DNA of 56,734 nt from Chitinophagaceae bacterium (GTDB lineage: Bacteria; Bacteroidota; Bacteroidia; Chitinophagales; REEL01): assembly GCA_007695095.1 (NCBI GenBank), contig REEL01000112.1, forward strand, positions 1 through 56,734, written 5' to 3'. Position numbers and translations under genes: made by a program. Positions 27,722-37,229 of the stretch are shown in pieces (positions within the stretch are counted from its first letter, which is position 1; each line of letters starts with the position of its first letter). Below the pieces are notes generated by a model that did no database searches, had not been told where the DNA came from, and saw only the letters and a program-made list of their open reading frames with translations.

Positions 27722-29368
27722 TTATTTATTCATCAGTTTACTTTTCTGAACATAAGCAGCTAACTGGCTTTTAAGGTGCTGCTCCTCAAGATTGTATTCA
27801 GGAGTAGAACTAGTCTTTTCAGGAAAATCTTCAATGTGAATAGTTTCTGTAGGAAAGGCAAAGCGAACACCTAATGTTTTTGCGAGAGAAATCGTTTCCA
27901 TTATTATTTCATGTCTGGCTTTTAACTCCAGAGACCATGTCGGTACTTTAAAGAAAACATAAAACATGATATCTAAAGAGTGACTTCCCAGATTATTCAA
28001 ATGAATTTCATAAAAGTCTTTTCGTGTATTCGGGTGTTTTTCAATTATTTTCCTCAATCCGTCTACAAAAGTTTGAATAACTGCCGGAGGGGTATCATAT
28101 GTAATAGCAATTGTTGTAAAGAACCTTCTGTAATTTCTTTTTCCAAAGTTATCTACAACCATGTCAACAATTCGGCCATTTGGTACACTCACTAGTGTGT
28201 TTGCAAATGTCCGGACTCTGGTAGAGCGAAACCCCACTTCTTCAACCATACCGTCAACCCCCTGAAAATTTATCCAATCACCTATTTGAAAGGGTTTATC
28301 TGCAAAAATCATTAGTGAACCGAAAAAGTTCTTAATCATATCCTGAGCGGCTAATGCAAATGCAAGACCACCTATGGAAAGTCCTGCAAGTAAAGCAGTA
28401 ATATTAAAGTTTAAATTTTGGAGAATAAATAATACTCCTGTGATTACAACAAATACTTTAAGTGATTTTCTCAAAAGAGGAACCAACATATCATCAAGGG
28501 TATTTGCTGTTTTTGAGGCCTGTCTTTCAAAATACAAGGAAACTAAGTCAACTCCTCTGTATAGCGCTATTGCTCCAAAGAGAGGCGTGAGCGCATTTAG
28601 TGTTAGAATAATGTATCTGCCGGTTGTAATAGGTAATTGAACGAGAGGAACCAGAGCAGCGACGACCAGGGTTAATATTAAATAGCTAACAGGTATTGCA
28701 ATCCTATGTACAATTTTTACGTGATCTTTACCTTCTTTATATCTTTTAGTAAGCCTATTAATTACAAACTCAATAAGTAAGGTTAAGATTTTGTGGAGAA
28801 TAAAGGCGATTATTATAATCAATAAAATACCTAAATGCTGCCAGACCTGGAGTCCGAAAAATTCTTTTTGCCCGTATCTTGGAATCAGATTCATTAATAA
28901 ATCGCTGCCAAAGGGATAAACCTGGCGGTGTAGATTGGGTATTTCATTTACGGTTCGTGATGAGTAATACCAATTATCGCCTACTTTCTCTACATAGATT
29001 TCATCGTAGTTTTTAAAAAGATAATACCGGTTACGGTTGGTTGCCGTGTCTATATAGTCAGACTCACGGGGAATAATATCCATATCTATATAATAACCCT
29101 TACCGTCATAGAATTGCTTCAGCATTATAGCCAGCCGCTCTGCATCCTTGTCTGCCACATCTTCCGGTCTGAATACTCTGGCAGCTATTTCAGCATCATA
29201 GTTTTCGGGCATCAAGAAATACAAATGAGTATATATAGTGTGATAGGGAGTGTTTAGCTCTGCCCGGTCAATAACCAAAGTGTCCTGAGCAATTGTTGGT
29301 AATGAAAGTAATGAAAGAAATAAAAAAACTAAATACAGACAAAAAGATTTCAATTTCAGCATATACAT
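27722..29368 (-). CDS. Mechanosensitive ion channel, MscS family
   Basis: Inner-membrane channel of 548 residues that probably releases solutes on osmotic downshock. A signal-like N-terminus and a periplasmic domain of ~160 residues precede about four transmembrane helices. The pore-lining TM3 (near 325-345, GLSIGGLAFALAAQDMIKN) and the beta-domain sequence GDWINFQG, then the C-terminal cytoplasmic domain, are typical MscS. It is larger than E. coli MscS (286) because of the N-terminal region. The start abuts the htpG stop with no spacer, so it is probably cotranscribed with htpG. Translation could start at Met1 or Met3. Confidence 0.92.
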   Translation of the reverse strand: MYMLKLKSFCLYLVFLFLSLLSLPTIAQDTLVIDRAELNTPYHTIYTHLYFLMPENYDAEIAARVFRPEDVADKDAERLAIMLKQFYDGKGYYIDMDIIPRESDYIDTATNRNRYYLFKNYDEIYVEKVGDNWYYSSRTVNEIPNLHRQVYPFGSDLLMNLIPRYGQKEFFGLQVWQHLGILLIIIIAFILHKILTLLIEFVINRLTKRYKEGKDHVKIVHRIAIPVSYLILTLVVAALVPLVQLPITTGRYIILTLNALTPLFGAIALYRGVDLVSLYFERQASKTANTLDDMLVPLLRKSLKVFVVITGVLFILQNLNFNITALLAGLSIGGLAFALAAQDMIKNFFGSLMIFADKPFQIGDWINFQGVDGMVEEVGFRSTRVRTFANTLVSVPNGRIVDMVVDNFGKRNYRRFFTTIAITYDTPPAVIQTFVDGLRKIIEKHPNTRKDFYEIHLNNLGSHSLDIMFYVFFKVPTWSLELKARHEIIMETISLAKTLGVRFAFPTETIHIEDFPEKTSSTPEYNLEEQHLKSQLAAYVQKSKLMNK

Positions 29369-31183
29369 TTATTTTATAAGATTCAGACTTTTCTTCAAAA
29401 ATGAAGAAAGCTTTTCTCCTTTAAGCTCGTTTTGCGAAAGTAAGGCTAAATCATATAAATATGAAATTATTTCTTTTTGCTTTTCTGCAGAAGGTTCTAC
29501 AAGAACTTTTCCCATAATCGGGTGATTTGCATTTATTACCAGATGATTTTTATCAGGCATGCCACCCAAAACATCCATGCCACCTTGCTGTGCAGCCATT
29601 TCTTTCATTCTGCGTTCCCATTCGGGTTTTACTAATTTAACCGGTTCATCTTCAGGACTTAGCGAACGTACACTTGCGTTCATTTCCTTTTCCTGAATGT
29701 TATCTTCAAATATTTTCTTTAACTTTTCTTCCTCGTCTTTATTTAGTACTGATTCGGCATTATCTTCTTTTTCAACTAATTTGTCCGGTGTGTCAGCATC
29801 TACTCTGACAAAGGACACATTTTCTTCTTTCCTTTCCAAATGACTGATAAAGTGTTGATCGATTATTCTGTCGACTTCAATCACTTCGTAATTATATTTT
29901 TTTGCTGCCTCAATATAAGTGTGCTGCCCCTCCGGATTATCCGTATAGATAAAAATCAGCTTCTTGTTTTTGTCTGTTTGAATATCAGCTATTTTGGTTT
30001 TAAGCTCTTCCGTGGTAAAGTGAGCCCCTTCTATATTTTTTAGTAAAACAATGTTTTTGGCTCTTTCTTCAAATTTAGGCTCAGAGATTATTCCATACTT
30101 CACAAAAACTCCTATGTCAGACCATTTTTCTTCATAAGCTTTTCTGTCTGCTTTGAATAATTCCGAAAGTTTATCGGCGACTTTTTTTGTAATGTGATTA
30201 TTGATTTTTTTAACATTCGGATCTCCCTGCAGATAACTTCTGGAAACATTTAATGGGATATCCGGAGAGTCAATAACACCGTGGAGGTATGTCAGAAAAT
30301 CAGGCACAACTCCCTCTACATGATCAGTTACAAAAACTTGTCTGCTGTAAAGCTGAATTTTATTTTTTGATGGTTCGAAATTGCTTTTCAGCTTAGGAAA
30401 ATACAATATACCGGTTAAATTAAATGGATAATCCACATTCAGGTGTATCCAAAAAAGCGGAGGCTCGGAAAAAGGATAAATCTTTTTATAAAATTCCTGA
30501 TAATCGGTATCTTTTAAATCAGTCGGTTGCTTAATCCATATCGGGTCAGTTTCATTTATTTGCTCCCCTTCCAATTTTACAGGAATGGGTAAAAACCGGC
30601 AAAACCTGTTTAAGATATTTTGCAATCTGGTTTTCTCAGTAAATTCTTTAGCATCATCATTTAACTTCAGGATTATCTCTGTACCTCTGTCTTCTTTATC
30701 ATACTCCTCCATGCTAAACTCTGTAGTTCCGTCGCAAACCCACTTTACACCTTTTGCTTTTGGATTAAAAGATTTTGAAAGTATGGTAACTTCAGAAGAA
30801 ACCATAAAGGCAGAATAAAATCCCAATCCAAAGTTTCCGATTAATTGCTCTTTATCGTCTTCTTTCTGAAACTTTTCGACAAATTCTTTGGCACCGGAAA
30901 AAGCTATCTGATTGATATACTTTTTGACTTCAGTTGCAGACATACCCACACCTCGGTCTTTAATGGTCAACTCATTTTTTTCAGGATTTGCAATTACTTC
31001 AATGCTTAAATCTCCTAACTCACCTTTGAATGTACCCAGTGAAGCAAGTTTTTTTAATTTTTTTGATGCATCAACAGCGTTTGATACCAGCTCTCTGATA
31101 AAAATTTCCTGTTCTGAATATAGAAATTTCTTAATGATGGGAAATATATTTTCCGTTTGTACACCGATTTTACCTTTTTCCAT
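29369..31183 (-). CDS. htpG: Molecular chaperone HtpG (Hsp90)
   Basis: Cytosolic ATP-dependent chaperone. The GHKL ATPase domain has ELVSNAVDASKKL near residue 33, DRGVGMS and GNFGLGFYSAFM motifs. The middle and dimerisation domains follow to 604 residues, and the length is normal. No obvious heat-shock operator is visible upstream. A 13-bp palindrome lies in the short gap to the preceding peptidase gene. Confidence 0.97.
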   Translation of the reverse strand: MEKGKIGVQTENIFPIIKKFLYSEQEIFIRELVSNAVDASKKLKKLASLGTFKGELGDLSIEVIANPEKNELTIKDRGVGMSATEVKKYINQIAFSGAKEFVEKFQKEDDKEQLIGNFGLGFYSAFMVSSEVTILSKSFNPKAKGVKWVCDGTTEFSMEEYDKEDRGTEIILKLNDDAKEFTEKTRLQNILNRFCRFLPIPVKLEGEQINETDPIWIKQPTDLKDTDYQEFYKKIYPFSEPPLFWIHLNVDYPFNLTGILYFPKLKSNFEPSKNKIQLYSRQVFVTDHVEGVVPDFLTYLHGVIDSPDIPLNVSRSYLQGDPNVKKINNHITKKVADKLSELFKADRKAYEEKWSDIGVFVKYGIISEPKFEERAKNIVLLKNIEGAHFTTEELKTKIADIQTDKNKKLIFIYTDNPEGQHTYIEAAKKYNYEVIEVDRIIDQHFISHLERKEENVSFVRVDADTPDKLVEKEDNAESVLNKDEEEKLKKIFEDNIQEKEMNASVRSLSPEDEPVKLVKPEWERRMKEMAAQQGGMDVLGGMPDKNHLVINANHPIMGKVLVEPSAEKQKEIISYLYDLALLSQNELKGEKLSSFLKKSLNLIK

Positions 31184-31247
31184 TTCTTTGTTTTTTTGAT
31201 GTGCGTTTCAAATTCTGTACCGTTATAAACATTTGCCAAATTGGCAC

Positions 31248-32942
31248 TTATAGCTCTGAATCATTGACAGATTCCAACCATTTTTCTGCTTTTTCCGATA
31301 CTTCTGCCAGACTGCCTTCTTTAAAAGGGGATTTCAATCCGGCTGTTTCAACAAGTTTTAAGAAAGGTAAACTGCCACCTCTTTTACAAAGGTCCAGATA
31401 GTCTGCCCAGGCTTTTTCATGATTTTTTGAATCTTTTACCCAAAATTGTAGTGCGCAAACTCCGGCCAAGGTGTAATCAATGTAATAAAAGGGAACCTGA
31501 TAGATATGTTTTTGTTTTTGCCAAAACCCGCCATTTTCTAAAAAAGGAATATTGTCGTAATTTCTACCCGGTAAATATTTTTCTTCCATTTGCTTCCAAA
31601 ACTGATTTCTTTCTTCAGGTGTAGCGTCCGGATTTTCATAAACTAAATGCTGAAATTCATCTACAGCAACTCCATAAGGTAAGAAGTTAAAAGATTGCTC
31701 AAGGTGCAAAAACTTATACTTTAGGACTTCATCCTCAAAAAATAAATCCATGTATGGCCATGTAAAATATTCCATACTCATGGAGTGGATTTCCGCTGCC
31801 TCTGCTGTAGGGAAATAGTACTCCGGTATGTCAAAATGCCGGCTTTCGTAGCATTGAAAAGCGTGACCGGCTTCATGAGTCATAACATCAATATCACCGG
31901 AGGTACCATTGAAATTTGCGAAAATAAATGGAAATTTGAAGTCCGGCAAATAGTTACAATAACCTCCGGGAGACTTTCCGTCTTTAGTTAAAACATCCAT
32001 TAAGTCATTCTCAACCATAAAATTGAAAAATTCAGAAGTTTCGGTTGAAAGCTCCTGATACATTTTGTCGGCCTGTTTTAAAATCCATTCAGGGTCCCCT
32101 TTTGGCTTTGGATTACCACTTAGAAAGTGGATGCTTTCATCATAAAAATACAGTTTGTCAAGCTCCAGTCTTTTGCGTTGTTTGTCTTTTAACCATTTTG
32201 ACAATGGAACGACCTTATCCAGAACCTCTTTGCGAAATGCAGCCACTTCTTTTGGGCCATAGTCTGTTCTGCCCATACGAAGGTATCCAACTTCCGTAAA
32301 GTTTTTAAAACCTAAGTCTAAGGCTATTTTATGCCGGGTTTTAACCAGTTTGTCATAAAATGTATCTAACTCCTTTTTATTTTTTTCAAAGAATTTATAC
32401 TTTGCTTCAGAAGCTGCTTTTCTGACTTTTCTGTCTTTATCCATTTCATAAGGTGTCATTTGGGAAAGGTTTAGCGTTTTTCCCTGAAATTCAATTTCTG
32501 CGCCTGAAAGTAATTTGTCATACTGTGTACTAAGTCTGTTTTCTTCCTGAAGTAAAGGAATTATTTTATCAGAAAAACACTTTACACTGGTTTCTGCTAT
32601 GTCAAATAAATGTTTCCCGAATTTTTCTTCTAAAGATATTCTATTTTTAGTCTTTAACAAGAGCTTGTTGAGTCTAAACTCCAACGACTGATATTCCGGG
32701 TAAAACTCATCATAAAAATCTTTTTCATCATTGTAAAAAGCATCCTTTGTGTTAATTGAATGTCTTATGCTGGCTAAGTTTGCTGTATTTGAGAAAGTGT
32801 TTCTCAGTGCATTTATTTTATGCAGTATTTCTATTTCTTTTTCAGGATTTTCTGAATTGCTAAAAGACTCTAAAAGCTCATTAAATTCTTTAGTTAAAGC
32901 AGCTTTATCAATTCGGGTATATTTTTTATCTGTAAGTTTCAT
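31248..32942 (-). CDS. M3 family oligoendopeptidase (PepF-like)
   Basis: Cytoplasmic zinc peptidase of 564 residues. The catalytic HEAGH is at 356-360 and the downstream Glu ligand is in AEIHSMSMEY about 25 residues later. The fold is almost wholly helical, as in M3 enzymes. No signal peptide is seen. It probably degrades short peptides downstream of Clp and other proteases. It lies 64 bp upstream of htpG on the same strand and may share its transcript. Confidence 0.93.
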   Translation of the reverse strand: MKLTDKKYTRIDKAALTKEFNELLESFSNSENPEKEIEILHKINALRNTFSNTANLASIRHSINTKDAFYNDEKDFYDEFYPEYQSLEFRLNKLLLKTKNRISLEEKFGKHLFDIAETSVKCFSDKIIPLLQEENRLSTQYDKLLSGAEIEFQGKTLNLSQMTPYEMDKDRKVRKAASEAKYKFFEKNKKELDTFYDKLVKTRHKIALDLGFKNFTEVGYLRMGRTDYGPKEVAAFRKEVLDKVVPLSKWLKDKQRKRLELDKLYFYDESIHFLSGNPKPKGDPEWILKQADKMYQELSTETSEFFNFMVENDLMDVLTKDGKSPGGYCNYLPDFKFPFIFANFNGTSGDIDVMTHEAGHAFQCYESRHFDIPEYYFPTAEAAEIHSMSMEYFTWPYMDLFFEDEVLKYKFLHLEQSFNFLPYGVAVDEFQHLVYENPDATPEERNQFWKQMEEKYLPGRNYDNIPFLENGGFWQKQKHIYQVPFYYIDYTLAGVCALQFWVKDSKNHEKAWADYLDLCKRGGSLPFLKLVETAGLKSPFKEGSLAEVSEKAEKWLESVNDSEL

Positions 32943-33020
32943 AGAAATAAATTTTAGAATAGTGATAGTGCACTAAAAGTGGTTAAAAAAAGTATTAATA
33001 AATGTATCTAAAAGTGAAAC

Positions 33021-33028
33021 CAAAATTA
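33021..33028 (-). promoter_or_regulatory. Putative -7 element for the M3 peptidase gene
   Basis: TAATTTTG on the minus strand (TAnnTTTG consensus), about 80 bp upstream of the peptidase start. No -33 element is evident. Confidence 0.3.
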
Positions 33029-33058
33029 AGCTTAAGCGTAAAGAGTTTAAAACTTCAG

Positions 33059-33964
33059 ATGAAAAAAATCTATCTTTTAGCTCTATTATCTCTTATTTTC
33101 TCTTTTACTGTTCTTCTGGGCTCTATTCAGGATTCTTTTTTTCCTAATTTTTTAATAAAGAGTGAATCTTACGATTATAAATTTATAGAAAAAGTTGACT
33201 TTAAAGACAATTGGAAGCCGTTGACCGGACAATTGTCCAGAGATGGTCTGCATATGTATATTTGTGCATTAGATAATCAGGGCTCTCATCGTTTAGTACA
33301 AATGAAGAGAAGTTCAAATTTTGGTAGATTTTCAGGAATGAAATTGATAAACGGCCAGATAAACGAGCGTTTCAATCCACTAATGGCTACTGTAAATTAT
33401 GACAATAATCAAATAGTTTTTGTCCATAGCGCTACCAATAGAGAAGCTGATAACAGATTGTATTTGGCTTCCAGAACAAATCCACTGCAATCATTTAATG
33501 ATATCAGACCGCTGAATGAATTACATAGTTCGGGATATGCTTTCAAATATCCATGGATTTCAGCAGATGGACTCAGGTTGTATTATACCATTCAGTCAGG
33601 TAGTTTTCTTGAGCTTCGCTATGCAGAGAGAAATTCGACGAGAGATAATTTTTTAGAAAGAGGACCGGTAGTTGATGGTTTTGATAAAATCAGTAACAAT
33701 TTGAGTGCTCAGCTAAGTGGGGATGAGAAAGAAATATTCGTTCTTTCCGGTCAGAATCTGTATTATAGCGTTAGAGAAGATATGGAAAAACCATTCCCCA
33801 CTCCTTTGAAAATTGATGAATTTGAAGTGGAGGGTTATGTAAACTCAATCACTTTTACTAACGATTTCGATCAAATGATTGCTTTTTATGCAAATACAGA
33901 CTTTGATTTGGAAGTACTCCATTTTAAAAATATTTCTGAAACTCAAATCAGTTCAGTAGAGTAG
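33059..33964 (+). CDS. Exported beta-propeller-like protein of unknown function
   Basis: 301 residues starting at the ATG at 33059, where a membrane-spanning signal sequence begins (MKKIYLLALLSLIFSF). An earlier in-frame ATG at 33002 would add 19 basic residues and is less likely. At least three segments resemble PD40/TolB-type blades: LSRDGLHMYICAL, ISADGLRLYYTI and LSGDEKEIFVLSG. No catalytic residues, OmpA domain or T9SS tail was seen. It is divergent from the peptidase gene and 105 bp from aroK. It may be a periplasmic binding or scaffold protein, but I do not recognise it. Confidence 0.6.
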   Translation: MKKIYLLALLSLIFSFTVLLGSIQDSFFPNFLIKSESYDYKFIEKVDFKDNWKPLTGQLSRDGLHMYICALDNQGSHRLVQMKRSSNFGRFSGMKLINGQINERFNPLMATVNYDNNQIVFVHSATNREADNRLYLASRTNPLQSFNDIRPLNELHSSGYAFKYPWISADGLRLYYTIQSGSFLELRYAERNSTRDNFLERGPVVDGFDKISNNLSAQLSGDEKEIFVLSGQNLYYSVREDMEKPFPTPLKIDEFEVEGYVNSITFTNDFDQMIAFYANTDFDLEVLHFKNISETQISSVE

Positions 33965-34045
33965 AATAGTGTCGAGCACGTAGGTTTTAATATGTGTAGC
34001 TACAAATTTTGAAGTTTAAAATTTCCTGTTTTGCTACGTCAGTCA

Positions 34046-34053
34046 TAGATTTG
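34046..34053 (+). promoter_or_regulatory. Putative -7 element for aroK
   Basis: TAGATTTG matches TAnnTTTG and lies 16 bp before the aroK start, which would give a very short leader. The -33 box is not evident. Confidence 0.3.
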
Positions 34054-34069
34054 TAATTCAAGTATTTGT

Positions 34070-34597
34070 ATGTCTGAAAGAAAAAAAATTATTTTAATTG
34101 GTATGCCTTCCATAGGTAAAAGCTATTGGGGTAAACAAATTGCAGAGGCATATAATCTGAAGTTTATTGATTTGGATGCTGAAATTGAGAAGATAAGCGG
34201 TTTGAAGATTTCCGATATGTTTGAAAGTTTTGGTGAAGATTATTTTAGAGATAAGGAACATAAGATACTTAAAGTGATTTTGTTACAAAGTGAAAAGGCA
34301 GTGATAGCAACGGGTGGGGGAACGCCTTGTTTTTTTAACAATCTGGATTTGATGAAGGATTCCGGCTTGGTTGTTTATTTAAAAGCAGATATTGACTTTA
34401 TTTATCAAAATTTGGAAAAAGCCGGACAGGCTAAGCGGCCTCTTCTTTCAAGCCCGGATTCTGAAAGTGATGGAATTCAAAAGCTTCATGATTTATTTGA
34501 ACAACGAAGAGGTTTTTATGAAAAGGCAGATTTACAGATAGACGTAACAGAAAAAACCCTCAGCCAAATAATAAAAATCATTTCTGCTGAGGGCTAA
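34070..34597 (+). CDS. aroK: Shikimate kinase AroK
   Basis: Cytoplasmic kinase that phosphorylates shikimate in the chorismate pathway. The P-loop is GMPSIGKS (residues 11-18), slightly unusual in having Ser where many homologues have Gly. The shikimate-binding DLDAEIE, FRDKEH and ATGGGTP segments and the lid RPLL are all present. Length of 175 residues is normal. The last codons also encode the terminator of the convergent sigma-factor gene. Confidence 0.93.
   Translation: MSERKKIILIGMPSIGKSYWGKQIAEAYNLKFIDLDAEIEKISGLKISDMFESFGEDYFRDKEHKILKVILLQSEKAVIATGGGTPCFFNNLDLMKDSGLVVYLKADIDFIYQNLEKAGQAKRPLLSSPDSESDGIQKLHDLFEQRRGFYEKADLQIDVTEKTLSQIIKIISAEG
34557..34593 (-). terminator. Terminator of the sigma-factor gene, inside the aroK 3' end
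   Basis: CCCTCAGC (34557-34564) and GCTGAGGG (34586-34593) form an 8-bp stem with a 21-nt loop. On the minus strand the hairpin is followed by TTTTTT, so it can end sigma-factor transcripts. The whole structure lies within the last codons of convergent aroK. Confidence 0.7.
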
Positions 34598-34599
34598 AA

Positions 34600-34615
34600 A
34601 ATTGAGCGGTCAATT
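34600..34615. terminator. Small hairpin between aroK and the sigma-factor gene
   Basis: AATTGA-GCGG-TCAATT is a perfect 6-bp stem with a tetraloop between the two convergent stop codons, flanked by A and T runs. It is too weak to be certain as a terminator. Confidence 0.35.
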
Positions 34616-34620
34616 AAATT

Positions 34621-35490
34621 TTAATGGCCTAAATATGTTTTTAAGGCTTTGGTATTTCCGCTTCTTCTTAATTTTTCAATCGCTTTGTCTTTGATTTGGC
34701 GAACTCTTTCACGGGTAAGACCCATTCTCGCACCAATGTCTTCAAGACTCATTGGATGAGCAACACCAATACCAAAATACAATTTGATAACTTCTTTTTG
34801 TTTGTCAGACAATACAGATAAAGTTCTTTCTGTTTCAACCCTTAGTGAATCACCATAACTCACTTTTTCATCGGTAGAGCCACCTTCTTTATCAGACAAG
34901 ACATCTAAAAGCGATGAGCTCTCGTCTTCCTGAAACGGTGCATCTACTGAAACGTGGTTTCCGGATGAACTCATTAAGTTATTCACCTCTTCAACAGTAA
35001 TGTCAAGCATTTTAGCTATCTCTTCAGCAGAAGGTTCACGTTCAAACTTTTGTTCCAATTCGGCGAAAGCCTTATGAACTTTAGAAAGAGCTCCGATTTT
35101 GTTAAGAGGTAAACGAACCATTCTGCTTTGTTCTGCAAGTGCCTGCATAATAGATTGACGAATCCACCATACTGCATAAGAAATAAACTTAAAACCTTTT
35201 GTTTCGTCAAAACGTTGTGCTGCTTTTACTAAGCCTAAGTTTCCTTCATTGATTAAATCATTCAATGAAAGGTTTCTGTTTTGATATTGTTTTGCTACGG
35301 AAACAACAAATCTTAAGTTTGCGCTAACTAATCTTTCCAAAGCAATCTGATCGCCTTGTTTAATTCTTTTAGCTAACTCTACTTCTTCCTCGGGTGTGAT
35401 TAAATCGACTTTAGCGATTTCTTGCAAATACTTTTCAATTGACTGACTTTCTCTGTTCGTAATTGATTGGGTAATTTTTAACTGTCTCAT
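34621..35490 (-). CDS. rpoD: Primary RNA polymerase sigma factor (RpoD/SigA family)
   Basis: Sigma-70 family factor of 289 residues. Region 1.2 starts at about residue 17. Region 2 has NLRFVVSVAKQYQ, DLINEGNLGLVKAA and YAVWWIRQSI. Region 3 follows, and region 4.2 has the helix-turn-helix SLEDIGARMGLTRERVRQI, ending in KALKTYLGH. It has no region 1.1 and no non-conserved insert, which is the normal form of the Bacteroidota housekeeping sigma factor. That factor recognises TTTG/TAnnTTTG rather than the E. coli -35/-10. Several such -7 elements occur in this window. It could be an alternative group 2 factor, but this is less likely. Confidence 0.92.
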   Translation of the reverse strand: MRQLKITQSITNRESQSIEKYLQEIAKVDLITPEEEVELAKRIKQGDQIALERLVSANLRFVVSVAKQYQNRNLSLNDLINEGNLGLVKAAQRFDETKGFKFISYAVWWIRQSIMQALAEQSRMVRLPLNKIGALSKVHKAFAELEQKFEREPSAEEIAKMLDITVEEVNNLMSSSGNHVSVDAPFQEDESSSLLDVLSDKEGGSTDEKVSYGDSLRVETERTLSVLSDKQKEVIKLYFGIGVAHPMSLEDIGARMGLTRERVRQIKDKAIEKLRRSGNTKALKTYLGH

Positions 35491-35714
35491 GTTTTTTATT
35501 AGATGAAAAAAATAATCTTTCAGATATTAACTGCAAATTAACATCCGCGTTAAATAAAATCCACTTTATTTTATAAAATAATTAAAATTTTGGTTTAAAA
35601 TTAACCAACTGATTGATTTGGGGATATTGAAATTTGTATTTTTAACGCACACAGAATTAGAAACTTATATTTCATGATTTTAGTTTCCTAACCGGCATGT
35701 TTTTTTAAAAAAAT

Positions 35715-35722
35715 TATTTTTG
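35715..35722 (+). promoter_or_regulatory. Putative -7 element for glpK
   Basis: TATTTTTG matches TAnnTTTG, 22 bp upstream of the glpK start. No clear -33 box. The rest of the 254-bp gap is AT-rich without other visible features. Confidence 0.35.
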
Positions 35723-35744
35723 TGAATCAAAAAAAGACTTAATT

Positions 35745-37226
35745 ATGTCTAAATATATCTTATCAATAGATCAGGGAACGACTAGCTCCAGAGCTATTTT
35801 GTTTAACACATCAGGAGAAATCGTAAAAGTAGCTCAAAAAGAGTTTACGCAATTTTATCCTAAAACAGGATGGGTAGAGCATGATGCCATGGAAATATGG
35901 CAAACGCAGCTTGATGTTATTCTTCAGGTACTTAGGGAAAGCAAAATCGCATCTAAAGACATTCTTACCATAGGAATTACGAATCAGAGGGAGACTGTAG
36001 TTGTCTGGGATAAACATAGTGGAAAGCCGGTTTACAATGCCATAGTGTGGCAGGATAAGCGTACCGGTCAAAGATGTAATGAAATTAAAAAGAGTGGTTA
36101 CTCTAAAGATATTTTTTTAAAAACAGGCTTAGTGACAGATTCTTATTTTTCTGCAACCAAGATTGAATGGATTTTACAACAAAATCCTGCATATGCAAAA
36201 ATGGCTGAAAAAGGTCAGCTGCTAACAGGAACAATAGACAGTTGGCTGATTTGGAATTTAACCGGAGGTGCAGCACATTTAACGGATTTTTCCAATGCAT
36301 CCAGAACGATGTTGTTCAATATTAATACCTTAAAATGGGATCGGGAATTGCTTGAGTATTTTAATATTCCTGAAAAAATGCTGCCTCTTGTGAAAGAAAG
36401 CTCTGACAATTTCGGGCAAACATTGCCGGGACTTACCGGTGGGGTTTCCATTCCTATTAACGGTGTCGCCGGAGATCAGCAATCTGCATTGTTTGGGCAG
36501 GCTTGCCTGAAAAAGGGCATGGGAAAAAACACCTATGGTACCGGCTGTTTTTTGCTTATGAATACCGGTAAAAAGCCTATTTTTTCTAAAAACGGCTTGC
36601 TGACTACTATAGCCTGGAAATTAGACGGTAAAGTTACTTATGCCCTTGAAGGGAGCGTATTTATTACAGGCGCGGCTGTTCAATGGCTGAGAGATGGCCT
36701 TAAGATTATTTCAAATGCTGAAGAAACGGAATCGATTGCTAATTCGGTTGAGGATACAAAGGAAGTCTTTTTTGTGCCTGCATTTTCCGGTTTGGGAGCT
36801 CCTTACTGGGATATGGATGCAAAAGGAGCAATAATCGGACTTACAAGGGGAGTGGAAGATGCGCATATAGTTAGAGCAACGCTTGAAGCTATAGCATATC
36901 AGACTAAAGATGTGGTTTCAATTATGGAAAAAGAATCAGGAATAGCTTTGAAAAGCCTCAGAGTTGACGGCGGTTCATCTGCCAATAATTTTTTGATGCA
37001 GTTTCAGTCAGACATGTTAAATGCAGTAGTAGAAAGACCTGAAAACATTGAAATAACAGCTTATGGAGCAGCTTTGTTAGCACTAATGTATGTTGACAGA
37101 AATGCTTTTGATAAGCTGATTAAAGAAAGTAAAAATATGAATAAGTTTCATCCCCAAATGAGTAGTGAAAAAAGAGAAAAACTCTATTCAGGCTGGAAAA
37201 AAGCATTATCCCGAATCAGGGGGTAA
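35745..37226 (+). CDS. glpK: Glycerol kinase GlpK
   Basis: FGGY-family kinase that phosphorylates glycerol to glycerol-3-phosphate. The N-terminal phosphate loop [12 protein letters not shown] (8-19), the GWVEHD segment, [19 protein letters not shown] and the C-terminal [12 protein letters not shown] motif are all present. Length of 493 residues is normal. No glpF or glpD is adjacent. Its stop lies only 3 bp from the convergent glmS stop. Confidence 0.97.
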   Translation: MSKYILSIDQGTTSSRAILFNTSGEIVKVAQKEFTQFYPKTGWVEHDAMEIWQTQLDVILQVLRESKIASKDILTIGITNQRETVVVWDKHSGKPVYNAIVWQDKRTGQRCNEIKKSGYSKDIFLKTGLVTDSYFSATKIEWILQQNPAYAKMAEKGQLLTGTIDSWLIWNLTGGAAHLTDFSNASRTMLFNINTLKWDRELLEYFNIPEKMLPLVKESSDNFGQTLPGLTGGVSIPINGVAGDQQSALFGQACLKKGMGKNTYGTGCFLLMNTGKKPIFSKNGLLTTIAWKLDGKVTYALEGSVFITGAAVQWLRDGLKIISNAEETESIANSVEDTKEVFFVPAFSGLGAPYWDMDAKGAIIGLTRGVEDAHIVRATLEAIAYQTKDVVSIMEKESGIALKSLRVDGGSSANNFLMQFQSDMLNAVVERPENIEITAYGAALLALMYVDRNAFDKLIKESKNMNKFHPQMSSEKREKLYSGWKKALSRIRG

Positions 37227-37229
37227 ATT

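Noticed and set aside
33995-34004. TGTAGCTACA palindrome upstream of aroK
   Set aside because: A single 10-bp palindrome without further context is not enough to call an operator.
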